From the NCBI RefSeq assembly GCF_023221595.1, contig NZ_CP096567.1, positions 1-64,000 on the forward strand: a DNA stretch of 64,000 nucleotides, given 5' to 3'. Numbering within the stretch: position 1 is the first letter of the stretch; the number at the start of each line of letters is the position of its first letter. Shown here piece by piece: positions 43,957-50,998 of this stretch. A program made the translations under genes and the position numbers. This DNA comes from Rhodococcus qingshengii JCM 15477 (GTDB lineage: Bacteria; Actinomycetota; Actinomycetes; Mycobacteriales; Mycobacteriaceae). The notes under the pieces are model-generated. The model did not search any database and was not told the origin of the DNA. It saw nothing but the letters and a program-made list of their open reading frames with translations.

Positions 43957-44972
43957 GAAACCACCTCCCACTTTCGATTGATCTTGCCATCCTTGTCTTT
44001 GCCTGGCTCGTTGTTTCCGCTCGATTTGTGCTGGTACGCACACGGCATGCGCAGATTGTCACCGTATTGATTCTGTGCTTCACCGCAGTGAACACTCTGA
44101 AGTTCGGACCGATCAACGATGTACTGACCTCAGCGATAGACGCCCGGGCCGTCCGACTGATAGCTCACATTCTCTGTGTAGCGGCCGCGGCCGCCGCTGC
44201 ATGGGCGGCTGCCAGCGCGGTAGGACGGCTTCGGCCAGGGCTTCTGATCTTCGGCCTCGTTGCCGCGACAGTCGGTCTGGCATCTCTTGATGCTTTTGCC
44301 GGCAATCGGGCGCAGGTCATCGAATCCGTCGATCCTGAGGTGTTCTCGCTGTCCTACTTCACCATTTACGCCGGCGCGATCGTGGTCTTCGAGGTCTACG
44401 CAGTGATAGTCCTCGCCGCTGCCATTCGAACCGACAAGCCACATGCGGGGCTGCTTGCGCCGGCCGCGGCGACAGCTGCGCTCTTTCTGGCGACAGGCCT
44501 CAATGCAATAAGTCTGCTTTGGTACGCCGTGCGGGCAGCGACTGGTGACATCGGTCCTGCCGAGCAATTGCAGCGAAACACAAATGGCAACCTGTTTGCG
44601 TACTTCACCTTGGTTGTCGCACTCGTGGGTTCTGCCGCCGTAATCCGACGCACGGCAGAGCGGTCGTCTGTTCGATCCGCCGTTAACGTCACAGAGCTAA
44701 GACGACTATGGGAAGACCTCACTGATGCGGCACCAGGTGTGAAGTTCGATATGCGGCACTTCGAGCCTGACGCCCGGGTTGTCCGGATGATCACCGAGTG
44801 CATCGATGCCATCTACGAACTAGGAATTGATCCCGAAACAGCCACCCGCTCTGATCTTCTGGAACGCAATCTCGACGGCAACCGATCCGAGCTTCTCGCA
44901 GAGACGCACATCAGCGCTCGTGACGTGTTCAATCTTGCGAAGCGGTGGGATGCGAAATCCCTTCAAGGCTGA
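43953..44972 (+). CDS. Seven-helix membrane protein, MAB_1171c-like
   Basis: A 339-residue protein. Seven membrane helices can be traced from LSIDLAILVFAWLVVSARF to YFTLVVALVGSAAVI. The soluble C-terminal 100 residues contain LRRLWEDLTDAAPGV and RVVRMITECIDAIYEL, matching the end of the MAB_1171c family of putative transporters as I recall it. Such proteins often sit beside XRE regulators and IrrE proteases in actinobacteria. Its function is unknown; a signal-sensing or channel role fits the operon. It converges on the minus-strand gene at 44929, overlapping by 44 bp. Confidence 0.7.
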   Translation: MRNHLPLSIDLAILVFAWLVVSARFVLVRTRHAQIVTVLILCFTAVNTLKFGPINDVLTSAIDARAVRLIAHILCVAAAAAAAWAAASAVGRLRPGLLIFGLVAATVGLASLDAFAGNRAQVIESVDPEVFSLSYFTIYAGAIVVFEVYAVIVLAAAIRTDKPHAGLLAPAAATAALFLATGLNAISLLWYAVRAATGDIGPAEQLQRNTNGNLFAYFTLVVALVGSAAVIRRTAERSSVRSAVNVTELRRLWEDLTDAAPGVKFDMRHFEPDARVVRMITECIDAIYELGIDPETATRSDLLERNLDGNRSELLAETHISARDVFNLAKRWDAKSLQG

Positions 44973-45297
44973 CAAGAAGCGCCTTGCGCTGGCTGGCGTT
45001 GGCAGAACCTCGCAACATCACGCATTCCGGTCCGGCGGCAACAAGCACCTGCAATAACCGCAGCTCTGTGTACGCCTCATTTTCTCCAGAAACCCCGAAA
45101 TAGGTGGCGTTGGCCGTGCTGCTGCTTTTGAAAACCTCACTGAAATCAACAAAATGTTGTTGCTGTTCGGCCGTGAGGTCTCCGGCGCGGAGCTGCGCTT
45201 CGGAGCACCCGAGAGCCTGCGCGACCTCTCCACTACTCAAGCCGGTCACACTCAGCAGAAGCTCGACTTTCTGCTTGGTGGTGACTTCCTCAATCAT
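44929..45297 (-). CDS. Small protein with weak HTH, coupled to the XRE regulator
   Basis: A 122-residue protein. Its first 40 residues (KQKVELLLSVTGLSSGEVAQ, then ALGCSEAQLRAG) resemble a helix-turn-helix. The remainder (AYTELRLLQVLVAAGPECVML) is helical with no known match. The ATG overlaps the end of the upstream XRE gene by 8 bp, so the two are made together. It may modify or antagonise the regulator. Confidence 0.6.
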   Translation of the reverse strand: MIEEVTTKQKVELLLSVTGLSSGEVAQALGCSEAQLRAGDLTAEQQQHFVDFSEVFKSSSTANATYFGVSGENEAYTELRLLQVLVAAGPECVMLRGSANASQRKALLVSLEGISHPTASQD

Positions 45298-45880
45298 CGC
45301 TCTCCTCCCGTCTTAGTTCCCGAGCCAATGCGCGACGTCGCTTGTTGGCGTTCGTGCGCGCCGGAGTGATGTCGTCCGGCGGCACTGCCCAGAAATCCTC
45401 AAGCGCTTGGGCAACCCAGGCGGGGCTGACATGGCCGCTTTCACCCTGGCTGCGGAGCATCGCTGACGCTACTTTGCCGATATGTGGCGAGATGAGAGTA
45501 CGCAACCGGTCGACTACGTCCGAAAGTTCAGAGTTGTCGATCTCATCGGCCAATCGCCTAAGTTCCGCACTCACCTCAACGAAATCACCCAACGCCGAAT
45601 ATGAAATAACAACTTCACCGGCGGGGGCACCCACGACTTCCGATCCGCGCGGTGTCGGGTGGCCACCTTCGTAGGCAGTGGCCGCACTGCCCTCAGTCCA
45701 CTGCAGTACACGGTCCAGTTTGGAGAACGTGGCCATTCGGAGAGGGGGCGACTCGCCACTCTCGATCCGCACCATCGTCGGTTCAGATGGGCCACCCTGT
45801 GCAGCGACTGCAGCAAGGCTCAGGCCCAACTGTCGTCGACGCACGTGGACCACGTCGGCGAACTGCTGCATATCGGGCAT
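45290..45880 (-). CDS. XRE-family transcriptional regulator
   Basis: A 196-residue protein from the ATG at 45880. Residues 5-60 are a Cro/C1-type helix-turn-helix (FADVVHVRRRQLGLSLAAVA, then GPSEPTMVRIESGES). The C-terminal 130 residues are acidic and helical and may sense a signal or be cut by the ImmA/IrrE protease encoded next door. It faces the intergenic region at 45881-46176 and probably represses its own promoter, and possibly the palindrome at 42384. Confidence 0.8.
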   Translation of the reverse strand: MPDMQQFADVVHVRRRQLGLSLAAVAAQGGPSEPTMVRIESGESPPLRMATFSKLDRVLQWTEGSAATAYEGGHPTPRGSEVVGAPAGEVVISYSALGDFVEVSAELRRLADEIDNSELSDVVDRLRTLISPHIGKVASAMLRSQGESGHVSPAWVAQALEDFWAVPPDDITPARTNANKRRRALARELRREESDD

Positions 45881-46176
45881 GGGAGCAGCGTACTTAAAGA
45901 AAACCCAATTGCTTGAAACTGTCGCTTCACACGTCATCACATATTCAACTATATAAGTGTTGCGTAAACGTATGTGCATTAGATATGTTCACAACATCAA
46001 TATGTGCGCTTTACGTAAGTGCTAGCAGCGAGTCGAACGCCCAAAGGCAACCGTCCCGCCAGATGATTGAAACGAGATGAAAAGGAGTCCCCCAGCCGCT
46101 CCAACGGCCAGGGGACCAAGCCACACGGGTTACAGCCCGTCCAGCGGTTTCCTCTACGCAGAAAGCGAGTTCTGCT
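45881..46176. promoter_or_regulatory. AT-rich divergent promoter region and structured leader
   Basis: The stretch 45900-46020 is clearly AT-richer than its surroundings and lies between divergent genes. It holds two TATGTGC repeats (45971 and 46001) and the palindrome TTACGTAA (46011-46018), possible operator sites. Before the WhiB-like gene the transcript could fold into two hairpins, at 46087-46116 (GTCCCC with GGGGAC) and 46125-46140 (ACGGG with CCCGT). AT-rich spacing also suits Lsr2 binding. Confidence 0.45.
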
Positions 46177-46767
46177 ATGCCCAGGTTAGCTGACGCTCCG
46201 CACGTTAAGAAGATCCAAACGCGAGGTCAGGCGAATGTTCTCCACGCTTCGTCATCGGATCAACTCTTTCGTATCGCTGCGCAGCACTGCCCAGTCCCGG
46301 GTGGCGGGCGTTGCGCGCGTTGTGGATTCGTCTACACCGACGAGCTGATCGACTGCCCCACATTGCGATGTGTCCGCAAGGAGTTCAATCGTCGGGGCGA
46401 GTTCTCGATCACACCCCACCCGCGCCCACTTTCCCCCGCCGCCGACGCGCGGATGATCGCACGCGAGCAGCGGCCGTGTCAGGCGAATCCGGCGCTGTGG
46501 GATATGGATCAAACCACTCATCGAGGCGCACTCGCTGCCATCGGCACCTGCACCACCTGCCCGCTACTGACGATGTGTCAGATCGCTGCAGCTCATGAGT
46601 TCGCGACCGGCCGCCCGCCCAGCTCAATGATCTGGGCAGCAATTCCCTACGACGAGTTCGGAACTGAAATCCGCATCGATTTCCTCAAAGAGTTCATCGC
46701 TCGCCGCGACGGTCGCTCCAGCTCAGCCAAGCGGACCTCGCCTCAGCGGTCGGGTGCAGCAGCATGA
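46177..46767 (+). CDS. WhiB-like iron-sulfur protein
   Basis: A 196-residue protein, longer than the usual 80-130. The WhiB cluster-binding pattern is near residues 94-132: PCQANPALW, then GTCTTCPLLTMCQIAAAHEF, giving C-x(n)-C-x2-C-x5-C. The usual G-V/I-W-G-G turn appears altered as SSMIWAAIPY. The first 70 residues add another Cys-rich group (RCARCGFVYTDE, IDCPTLRC) that may bind zinc. WhiB proteins sense redox or NO and control transcription. It leads a six-gene overlapping operon. Confidence 0.75.
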   Translation: MPRLADAPHVKKIQTRGQANVLHASSSDQLFRIAAQHCPVPGGGRCARCGFVYTDELIDCPTLRCVRKEFNRRGEFSITPHPRPLSPAADARMIAREQRPCQANPALWDMDQTTHRGALAAIGTCTTCPLLTMCQIAAAHEFATGRPPSSMIWAAIPYDEFGTEIRIDFLKEFIARRDGRSSSAKRTSPQRSGAAA

Positions 46768-47159
46768 ACAAAACGCCGACATTGATCGTCGAGACCTTCG
46801 ACGCGGTATGGGGTGCGTACCTAATGCTTGCAGATTCCGCAGGTCACGTACCCGTTCGGGACCGCTATCACCGTCGGTGGGTACTCGTGGAAGTCACCGG
46901 ACGGCTCCGCAGTAGGCGTGCGTTTGTTCGCGATACTCCACAGGTCAACGACTCGCCCGACATTTACGGCCTGATCGATGTCGATTCCCGAGCCGTACTC
47001 AGCGCCCACGATTTGATCGATGCACACGGACTTTTGACGGTCGAGCCCACGCACTCGCCGGTCCCTATGCCATTGCACCTGGGATACAGCGATCTCCCCC
47101 TGTGCGCAAGGCTCGTACCCCGTGCGGTCGGTGCCACCGGATCGGAGTCCCTGGTATGA
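46764..47159 (+). CDS. Hypothetical protein of the WhiB operon, 131 residues
   Basis: It starts at an ATG overlapping the WhiB-like stop (ATGA). The protein is soluble, with GRLRSRRAFVRDTP and DIYGLIDVDSRAVLSAHDLI. No family recognised. Its own stop overlaps the next start in the same way. Confidence 0.65.
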   Translation: MNKTPTLIVETFDAVWGAYLMLADSAGHVPVRDRYHRRWVLVEVTGRLRSRRAFVRDTPQVNDSPDIYGLIDVDSRAVLSAHDLIDAHGLLTVEPTHSPVPMPLHLGYSDLPLCARLVPRAVGATGSESLV

Positions 47160-47710
47160 GTGCCGACCGACTGCTGTGCGAACTCGAGGACGGAAGACGT
47201 CCTCTTTCCGAGATCGTGTTCGGATTGAGCAGTGGAGAACTAACTTCCCCGGCGTCCACCGGTCTGGCGGCCGATCGGTGGCTGTGGTTGGCGGACCTTC
47301 TTACGCATCCGACGTGGGGAATGGCTGCGATCGTCGACGGCATCGACGACGTCTGTGTGCCGGTCGCCCGGCTCTGCCAGCTGACAGCCAATGCAATCCA
47401 CCCCCTGAACTTGCGTGAATTGTGGTCCGCCGAGCAGTTGCCCGCGAAAGAACAGATAGCCGATCACACTCCAGGCACAACCGGCCATTGGGAAGCACTC
47501 AGCGCTGCCATCGACCTCATCACTGATGGACTCGACCATTGCGAAGGACTCGACGTCTCCGGCAGTGAGGCCGCCGCATCCGCCTTCACCGCGATCATCA
47601 ACGCCCAGGATGCCAATACCGCCCGCTCAACCATCACAGCCGCTGTCGAGCACTGGGCACAGCCGCCCACGATCACCGTCCAAACAGAATATCTAGGCGT
47701 TGCATCATGA
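47156..47710 (+). CDS. Hypothetical protein of the WhiB operon, 184 residues
   Basis: A soluble acidic protein starting MSADRLLCELEDGRRPLSEI. It is mainly helical, with a conserved-looking WLWLADLLTHPTWGMAAIVD stretch and a C-terminal AFTAIINAQDANTARSTI. No family known. It is coupled to both neighbours by ATGA overlaps. Confidence 0.65.
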   Translation: MSADRLLCELEDGRRPLSEIVFGLSSGELTSPASTGLAADRWLWLADLLTHPTWGMAAIVDGIDDVCVPVARLCQLTANAIHPLNLRELWSAEQLPAKEQIADHTPGTTGHWEALSAAIDLITDGLDHCEGLDVSGSEAAASAFTAIINAQDANTARSTITAAVEHWAQPPTITVQTEYLGVAS

Positions 47711-48030
47711 CCACCATCTACCGCTCCCGCGTCATCGACTCCATGATCACCACCGTCGCGAACTCACTGTTGAGGGAAAGCAGCATCAACTCCCCCGCAG
47801 GGAACGAAACCGAAGAAGTCCGGCGACTCGCCGAAACCATCATTCGAGAGACCATCGACATGCTCGCCGGCTCCCGCGACGGCCTCGCGTACAGCACCCT
47901 CACAGACGTCACCAACCTCGTCGCGAGCGATCCCGAAACAGCCTCGGTCGACCAGATCAGAGAAGTCGCGATCGCGCTGCGAGGACTCCTCGATCTTCGC
48001 GAAGCTCTCGCGGAAGTTGGTCAACGATGA
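47707..48030 (+). CDS. Hypothetical protein of the WhiB operon, 107 residues
   Basis: A helical protein starting MTTIYRSRVIDSMITTVANS with long amphipathic helices (VRRLAETIIRETIDMLAG and QIREVAIALRGLLDLREALA). It could be a small oligomeric scaffold. No known family. Overlaps both neighbours by 4 bases. Confidence 0.65.
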   Translation: MTTIYRSRVIDSMITTVANSLLRESSINSPAGNETEEVRRLAETIIRETIDMLAGSRDGLAYSTLTDVTNLVASDPETASVDQIREVAIALRGLLDLREALAEVGQR

Positions 48031-48110
48031 CGGCACTGATTCTCACTGTGGCCCTCGGGCTGGTAGGCGTTGTGGGAGCACTGTTTCCGCTGTCCGAGGC
48101 TCACTCATGA
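48027..48110 (+). CDS. 27-residue membrane peptide
   Basis: The frame from ATG 48027 to TGA 48110 encodes a single hydrophobic helix (LILTVALGLVGVVGALFPL) with a short polar end. It is linked to the genes before and after by ATGA overlaps, which makes it a real translated frame rather than chance. It may be a membrane-acting regulator or toxin-like peptide; nothing decides this. Confidence 0.55.
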   Translation: MTALILTVALGLVGVVGALFPLSEAHS

Positions 48111-48289
48111 CGATGCATTACACCATCTCCGGAACGGTGTTTGAGCTGCCCCGACGGCTGAATCCGGCTCCGCGTGGCTCCCCGAAAAAGGTCCTTGCGC
48201 GGGCTGTGATGTGGGGTGGCTATGTCCATCTACCGAAAGGCTTTTTGCACACCACTAAGTACGCGCATGTGAACGACCTCGATATCTAA
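48107..48289 (+). CDS. Small basic protein, 60 residues, last gene of the WhiB operon
   Basis: It starts at the ATG overlapping the membrane-peptide stop (MTMHYTISGTVFELPRRLNP) and ends just before a terminator. It is basic, with KKVLARAVMWGGYVHLPKGF. No family known. The chain of overlaps and the following terminator support it. Confidence 0.6.
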   Translation: MTMHYTISGTVFELPRRLNPAPRGSPKKVLARAVMWGGYVHLPKGFLHTTKYAHVNDLDI

Positions 48290-48322
48290 CTCCATAGCCG
48301 CAGTACCACCCCAGATACGACG

Positions 48323-48342
48323 AAACCCCCTTGCGGGGGTTT
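48323..48342 (+). terminator. Terminator of the WhiB-like operon
   Basis: Perfect 8-bp stem AAACCCCC/GGGGGTTT with loop TTGC, 34 bp after the last stop codon. The T-run after it is short, as usual in actinobacteria. Confidence 0.75.
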
Positions 48343-48457
48343 GTGAAACAAAGTTCGTCGAGCTAAACGAGAGCCTGGCCGGGCTCCGGTCGTAACTGGT
48401 GAAGAAGAAGTTTGCCGCTTCCACTTCGGTACTGCATATCCCCGAAGGGACAAAACC

Positions 48458-49744
48458 GTGCAGGTCTTGTCTCAGGGTAGCGCACACCCTGAACCAGGCA
48501 CAACAGTTCACAAAAACAGCACTTTCGGCGCGTCGCATACCAACGCCGCCGCCACGAGTGCTGCCAGACGCACGACAGAAGACACCGACGCATGGGCCAC
48601 AGCAGTACGTGAGGCCACCGAAAACGTCGCCCGCATCGAAACGCTGAACGCCGAAAGCGGGCAGCGAGGAAACTCCTGGGCTCTGCCAGTAACCACTGGC
48701 AAGCATGCCCGAACCCCCATCTGGACGAGCCGTGCCCAATGGCAGCACCAAGTCCGAACCCTGCTCAACTCCCCCACCGGCACCGAACTCTGCAAGAAAA
48801 ACACCATCAGCACCGAAGCAGCATTCGCTATCGCCGTCACACATGCCTCCCTGGCAGAGGGAAAGACCGGGCGCGGCGTCACCGCCTCCCGCGAGACCAT
48901 CGCCAACCGCGCCGGAGTCAGCGTTACTGTCGTCAAACGAGCCAGGCGCGTCCTGGGCGCCCTCGGCATGGCCGTCGAACAAGAACGAGGCCGTTACCTC
49001 ACCACCCTCGAATCGACGGCCGCAGAAGCGCACCACGGGCACAGGCAGTTCCGTGCAGCGTCCGTCTGGGCACTGACCTCCCCTCGCGCTGCTGTCACAA
49101 CCATCACCGCGCCCTTCAAGAAGTCCAGAAAGCCCTCTCGCGCAACACTTCGCACCGCCGCGCACCGCGCCCGCACAGCGCCGCGGACTTCTCCACACCC
49201 GAGCGGTCGTGGCCCCCTATCCCCCTCTGGGGGATTTGTTCTTCCATCTCTTGTATTCAAGTTCTCACCAACGCACGCGCACACGCGAGCGGGCAAGCCG
49301 AAGAACACACAAAGTTCCACACCACGACCAATCGAGTTGCAACGCACCGCAGCCCAACTGATCGCCCACATTCCCGCGCTGAAAACGGGCAGGCACGTGG
49401 GCCAGATTTGCGATGTCCTCGACCGAGCTGGCATCGCCCCCGCCCGATGGACCGGTCGCGACATCGCACGTGAACTCACCGCAGACACCCAAACTCGAGG
49501 CTGGGTATGGCCCACACAACTCACACGACCCACCGCGTTCCTACGCTGGAGACTGGCACACATCGACTGGTCGAAACTCTCCCCGACAGAACGTTCCCGT
49601 CAAAACGATCAAACTCGTCTAGCCGAACAAGCAGCGCGACACCGCGAGACGCGGGAGCGGGACTCACATGTCGCTCACGCTCACACTCGTGCCCAGATCA
49701 TGCGGCAGTTGCGGGAGCAGTTCTCGACGAGAACGCCCGCATGA
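48458..49744 (+). CDS. Probable plasmid replication or HTH DNA-binding protein
   Basis: A 428-residue basic protein from a GTG or nearby start with AAGGGA upstream (the annotated start codon at 48458 lies just after). Near residues 75-185 it reads SWALPVTTGKHARTPIWTSR, then VTHASLAEGKTGRGVTASRE and TIANRAGVSVTVVKRARRVLGALGMAV, a clear winged-helix DNA-binding domain. A Ser/Arg-rich linker leads to a second helical domain (TAAQLIAHIPALKTGRHVGQ). I recall this layout from replication initiators of Rhodococcus and Gordonia plasmids, but no iterons are visible nearby, so a regulator is also possible. Confidence 0.5.
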   Translation: MQVLSQGSAHPEPGTTVHKNSTFGASHTNAAATSAARRTTEDTDAWATAVREATENVARIETLNAESGQRGNSWALPVTTGKHARTPIWTSRAQWQHQVRTLLNSPTGTELCKKNTISTEAAFAIAVTHASLAEGKTGRGVTASRETIANRAGVSVTVVKRARRVLGALGMAVEQERGRYLTTLESTAAEAHHGHRQFRAASVWALTSPRAAVTTITAPFKKSRKPSRATLRTAAHRARTAPRTSPHPSGRGPLSPSGGFVLPSLVFKFSPTHAHTRAGKPKNTQSSTPRPIELQRTAAQLIAHIPALKTGRHVGQICDVLDRAGIAPARWTGRDIARELTADTQTRGWVWPTQLTRPTAFLRWRLAHIDWSKLSPTERSRQNDQTRLAEQAARHRETRERDSHVAHAHTRAQIMRQLREQFSTRTPA

Positions 49745-49758
49745 GCCCGAGCTATCCA

Positions 49759-50004
49759 TCAGTCGGCGGCCGCAAGATCTTCGTCATCGGCAAAGACCAG
49801 TCTTCCGTCATCGAGTGCGATCGCCCACCGATGTACTGGGGCCCAATCGCGCCCCACCGACTCCGAATCGATGACCATGCTCGCGTAGTCCTCGATCACC
49901 ACACCGGTATATGCCACGCCGCCGCTGTCAGGACCGGGCACAGTGACCTTGACCCGAGAGCCAACACCCGTCGCGCTATTGGTTCGGCCGTTCTGTTCGT
50001 TCAT
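49759..50004 (-). CDS. Small protein of the plasmid paralogue family (copy 3)
   Basis: An 81-residue protein convergent with the replication-type gene. Its core DYASMVIDSESVGRDWAPVH and RWAIALDDGRLVF matches the protein at 20652-20900 almost residue for residue, while the ends differ. The N-terminal half (GVGSRVKVTVPGPD) looks like a small beta-barrel start. Function unknown. Confidence 0.7.
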   Translation of the reverse strand: MNEQNGRTNSATGVGSRVKVTVPGPDSGGVAYTGVVIEDYASMVIDSESVGRDWAPVHRWAIALDDGRLVFADDEDLAAAD

Positions 50005-50116
50005 TCACGGATTCTCCCCGACCACACCCACTCGCGCGCACCATCCGTCACACACTCGCGACGGAAGTACCGTGGTAGGCGGTGACGGCGTCAGAGCAAA
50101 GGCCCTACAGACAACA

Positions 50117-50148
50117 CCAACGCCGTCCCGGAACCGGGGCGGCGTTGG
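50117..50148. terminator. Rho-independent terminator
   Basis: A GC-rich hairpin (CCAACGCCGTCCCG with CGGGGCGGCGTTGG, one bulge or mismatch) followed on the plus strand by TTCTTTT. It lies between minus-strand genes at 49759 and 50198 and also reads as a terminator for plus-strand transcripts. Confidence 0.7.
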
Positions 50149-50197
50149 TTCTTTTCAGGATGCGGCCGGATTGCCGGCCGAGCGTTGAATTGAGAGG

Positions 50198-50740
50198 TCA
50201 GCTGGCGATGAGGCGCCGCTCACCACTGGTTTTGGGCTGAGCCAACCGCTTGATCTGAGGCTTCGACGCCCTCTTCAACTTCTTGTCGATGAACAACTTG
50301 GTCCGCGCCGCATTGATCTGCGCTTCAGTTACATGCGCCGCGCCTTGTGGTGTCGAGTCCGTCATGACTGATCCTGGAGAGTCTTCACTGTCAGTATCGC
50401 CCAATGCGAGCACTTCATCAAGAATGACGTCCGCAGCGGCCAACTCATCCGGACCAGCAAGAGTGCTGGTCACCATCTCCCGCACCATCAGAACACCGAT
50501 GTTGGCGCGGCGCTCGTTACTCTCGTCCAAAGCAAGCTCAGCGGCGTACTGAAACCGCCGCCACCACTCTTCACGTTTAGCCTGCAGCTCACACTGATCG
50601 GTTGCTCCAGTATTCGCTTTCCACACCAAGAATCCGGTGATCAGGGCAACGATCAAGGTAAGCGAACTCAGGATAATCTGGGCGATCGGCACGGCACCGA
50701 GTCTTCCACAACTGACCTGCGCGTCGATTCTTACCGCCAC
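50198..50740 (-). CDS. Membrane-anchored hypothetical protein
   Basis: About 180 residues. One membrane helix (AQIILSSLTLIVALITGFLVW) near residues 20-40 is followed by a charged coiled-coil region (QAKREEWWRRFQYAAELALD). The C-terminus is basic (DKKLKRASKPQIKRLAQPK). This layout resembles small actinobacterial membrane proteins next to mobile-element regulators. The start is uncertain; later in-frame GTGs exist. Confidence 0.65.
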   Translation of the reverse strand: MAVRIDAQVSCGRLGAVPIAQIILSSLTLIVALITGFLVWKANTGATDQCELQAKREEWWRRFQYAAELALDESNERRANIGVLMVREMVTSTLAGPDELAAADVILDEVLALGDTDSEDSPGSVMTDSTPQGAAHVTEAQINAARTKLFIDKKLKRASKPQIKRLAQPKTSGERRLIAS

Positions 50741-50913
50741 CCAGATCCGGCATTAGTGGCCAACACCCCGGACGCCAACGTTCAAGCCTGCGATGAACGG
50801 CGGGATCGAGCGCGAGATCGGCCGAAGTTAGTCCCTCCGACAGTCGCGGAGCAGGATGTCCGTCCACCTCCCTCGACTGGACACTGCCGCCACACACCGG
50901 CCCACCAGCAAAG

Positions 50914-50956
50914 TTATCCACAGTGACTTTGCCGTCCGCACCCACTGCCGTAAACA
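50914..50956 (+). promoter_or_regulatory. Promoter with conserved TTATCCACAG box, cutinase-like gene
   Basis: The box TTATCCACAGTGAC (50914-50927) is followed by -35 TTGCCG (50929-50934), a 16-bp spacer and -10 TAAACA (50951-50956). The gene starts 43 bases later. The box differs by one base (C to G) from the two conjugation promoters. Confidence 0.55.
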
Positions 50957-50998
50957 CTGAACGCAATATCATCCCGGCAGAAACGGACACCACCTCAC

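Noticed and set aside
47700..48110. A 136-residue frame rich in His and Arg
   Set aside because: Only its last 27 codons, which have their own ATG and overlaps, look real; the rest is the shadow of the 107-residue gene.
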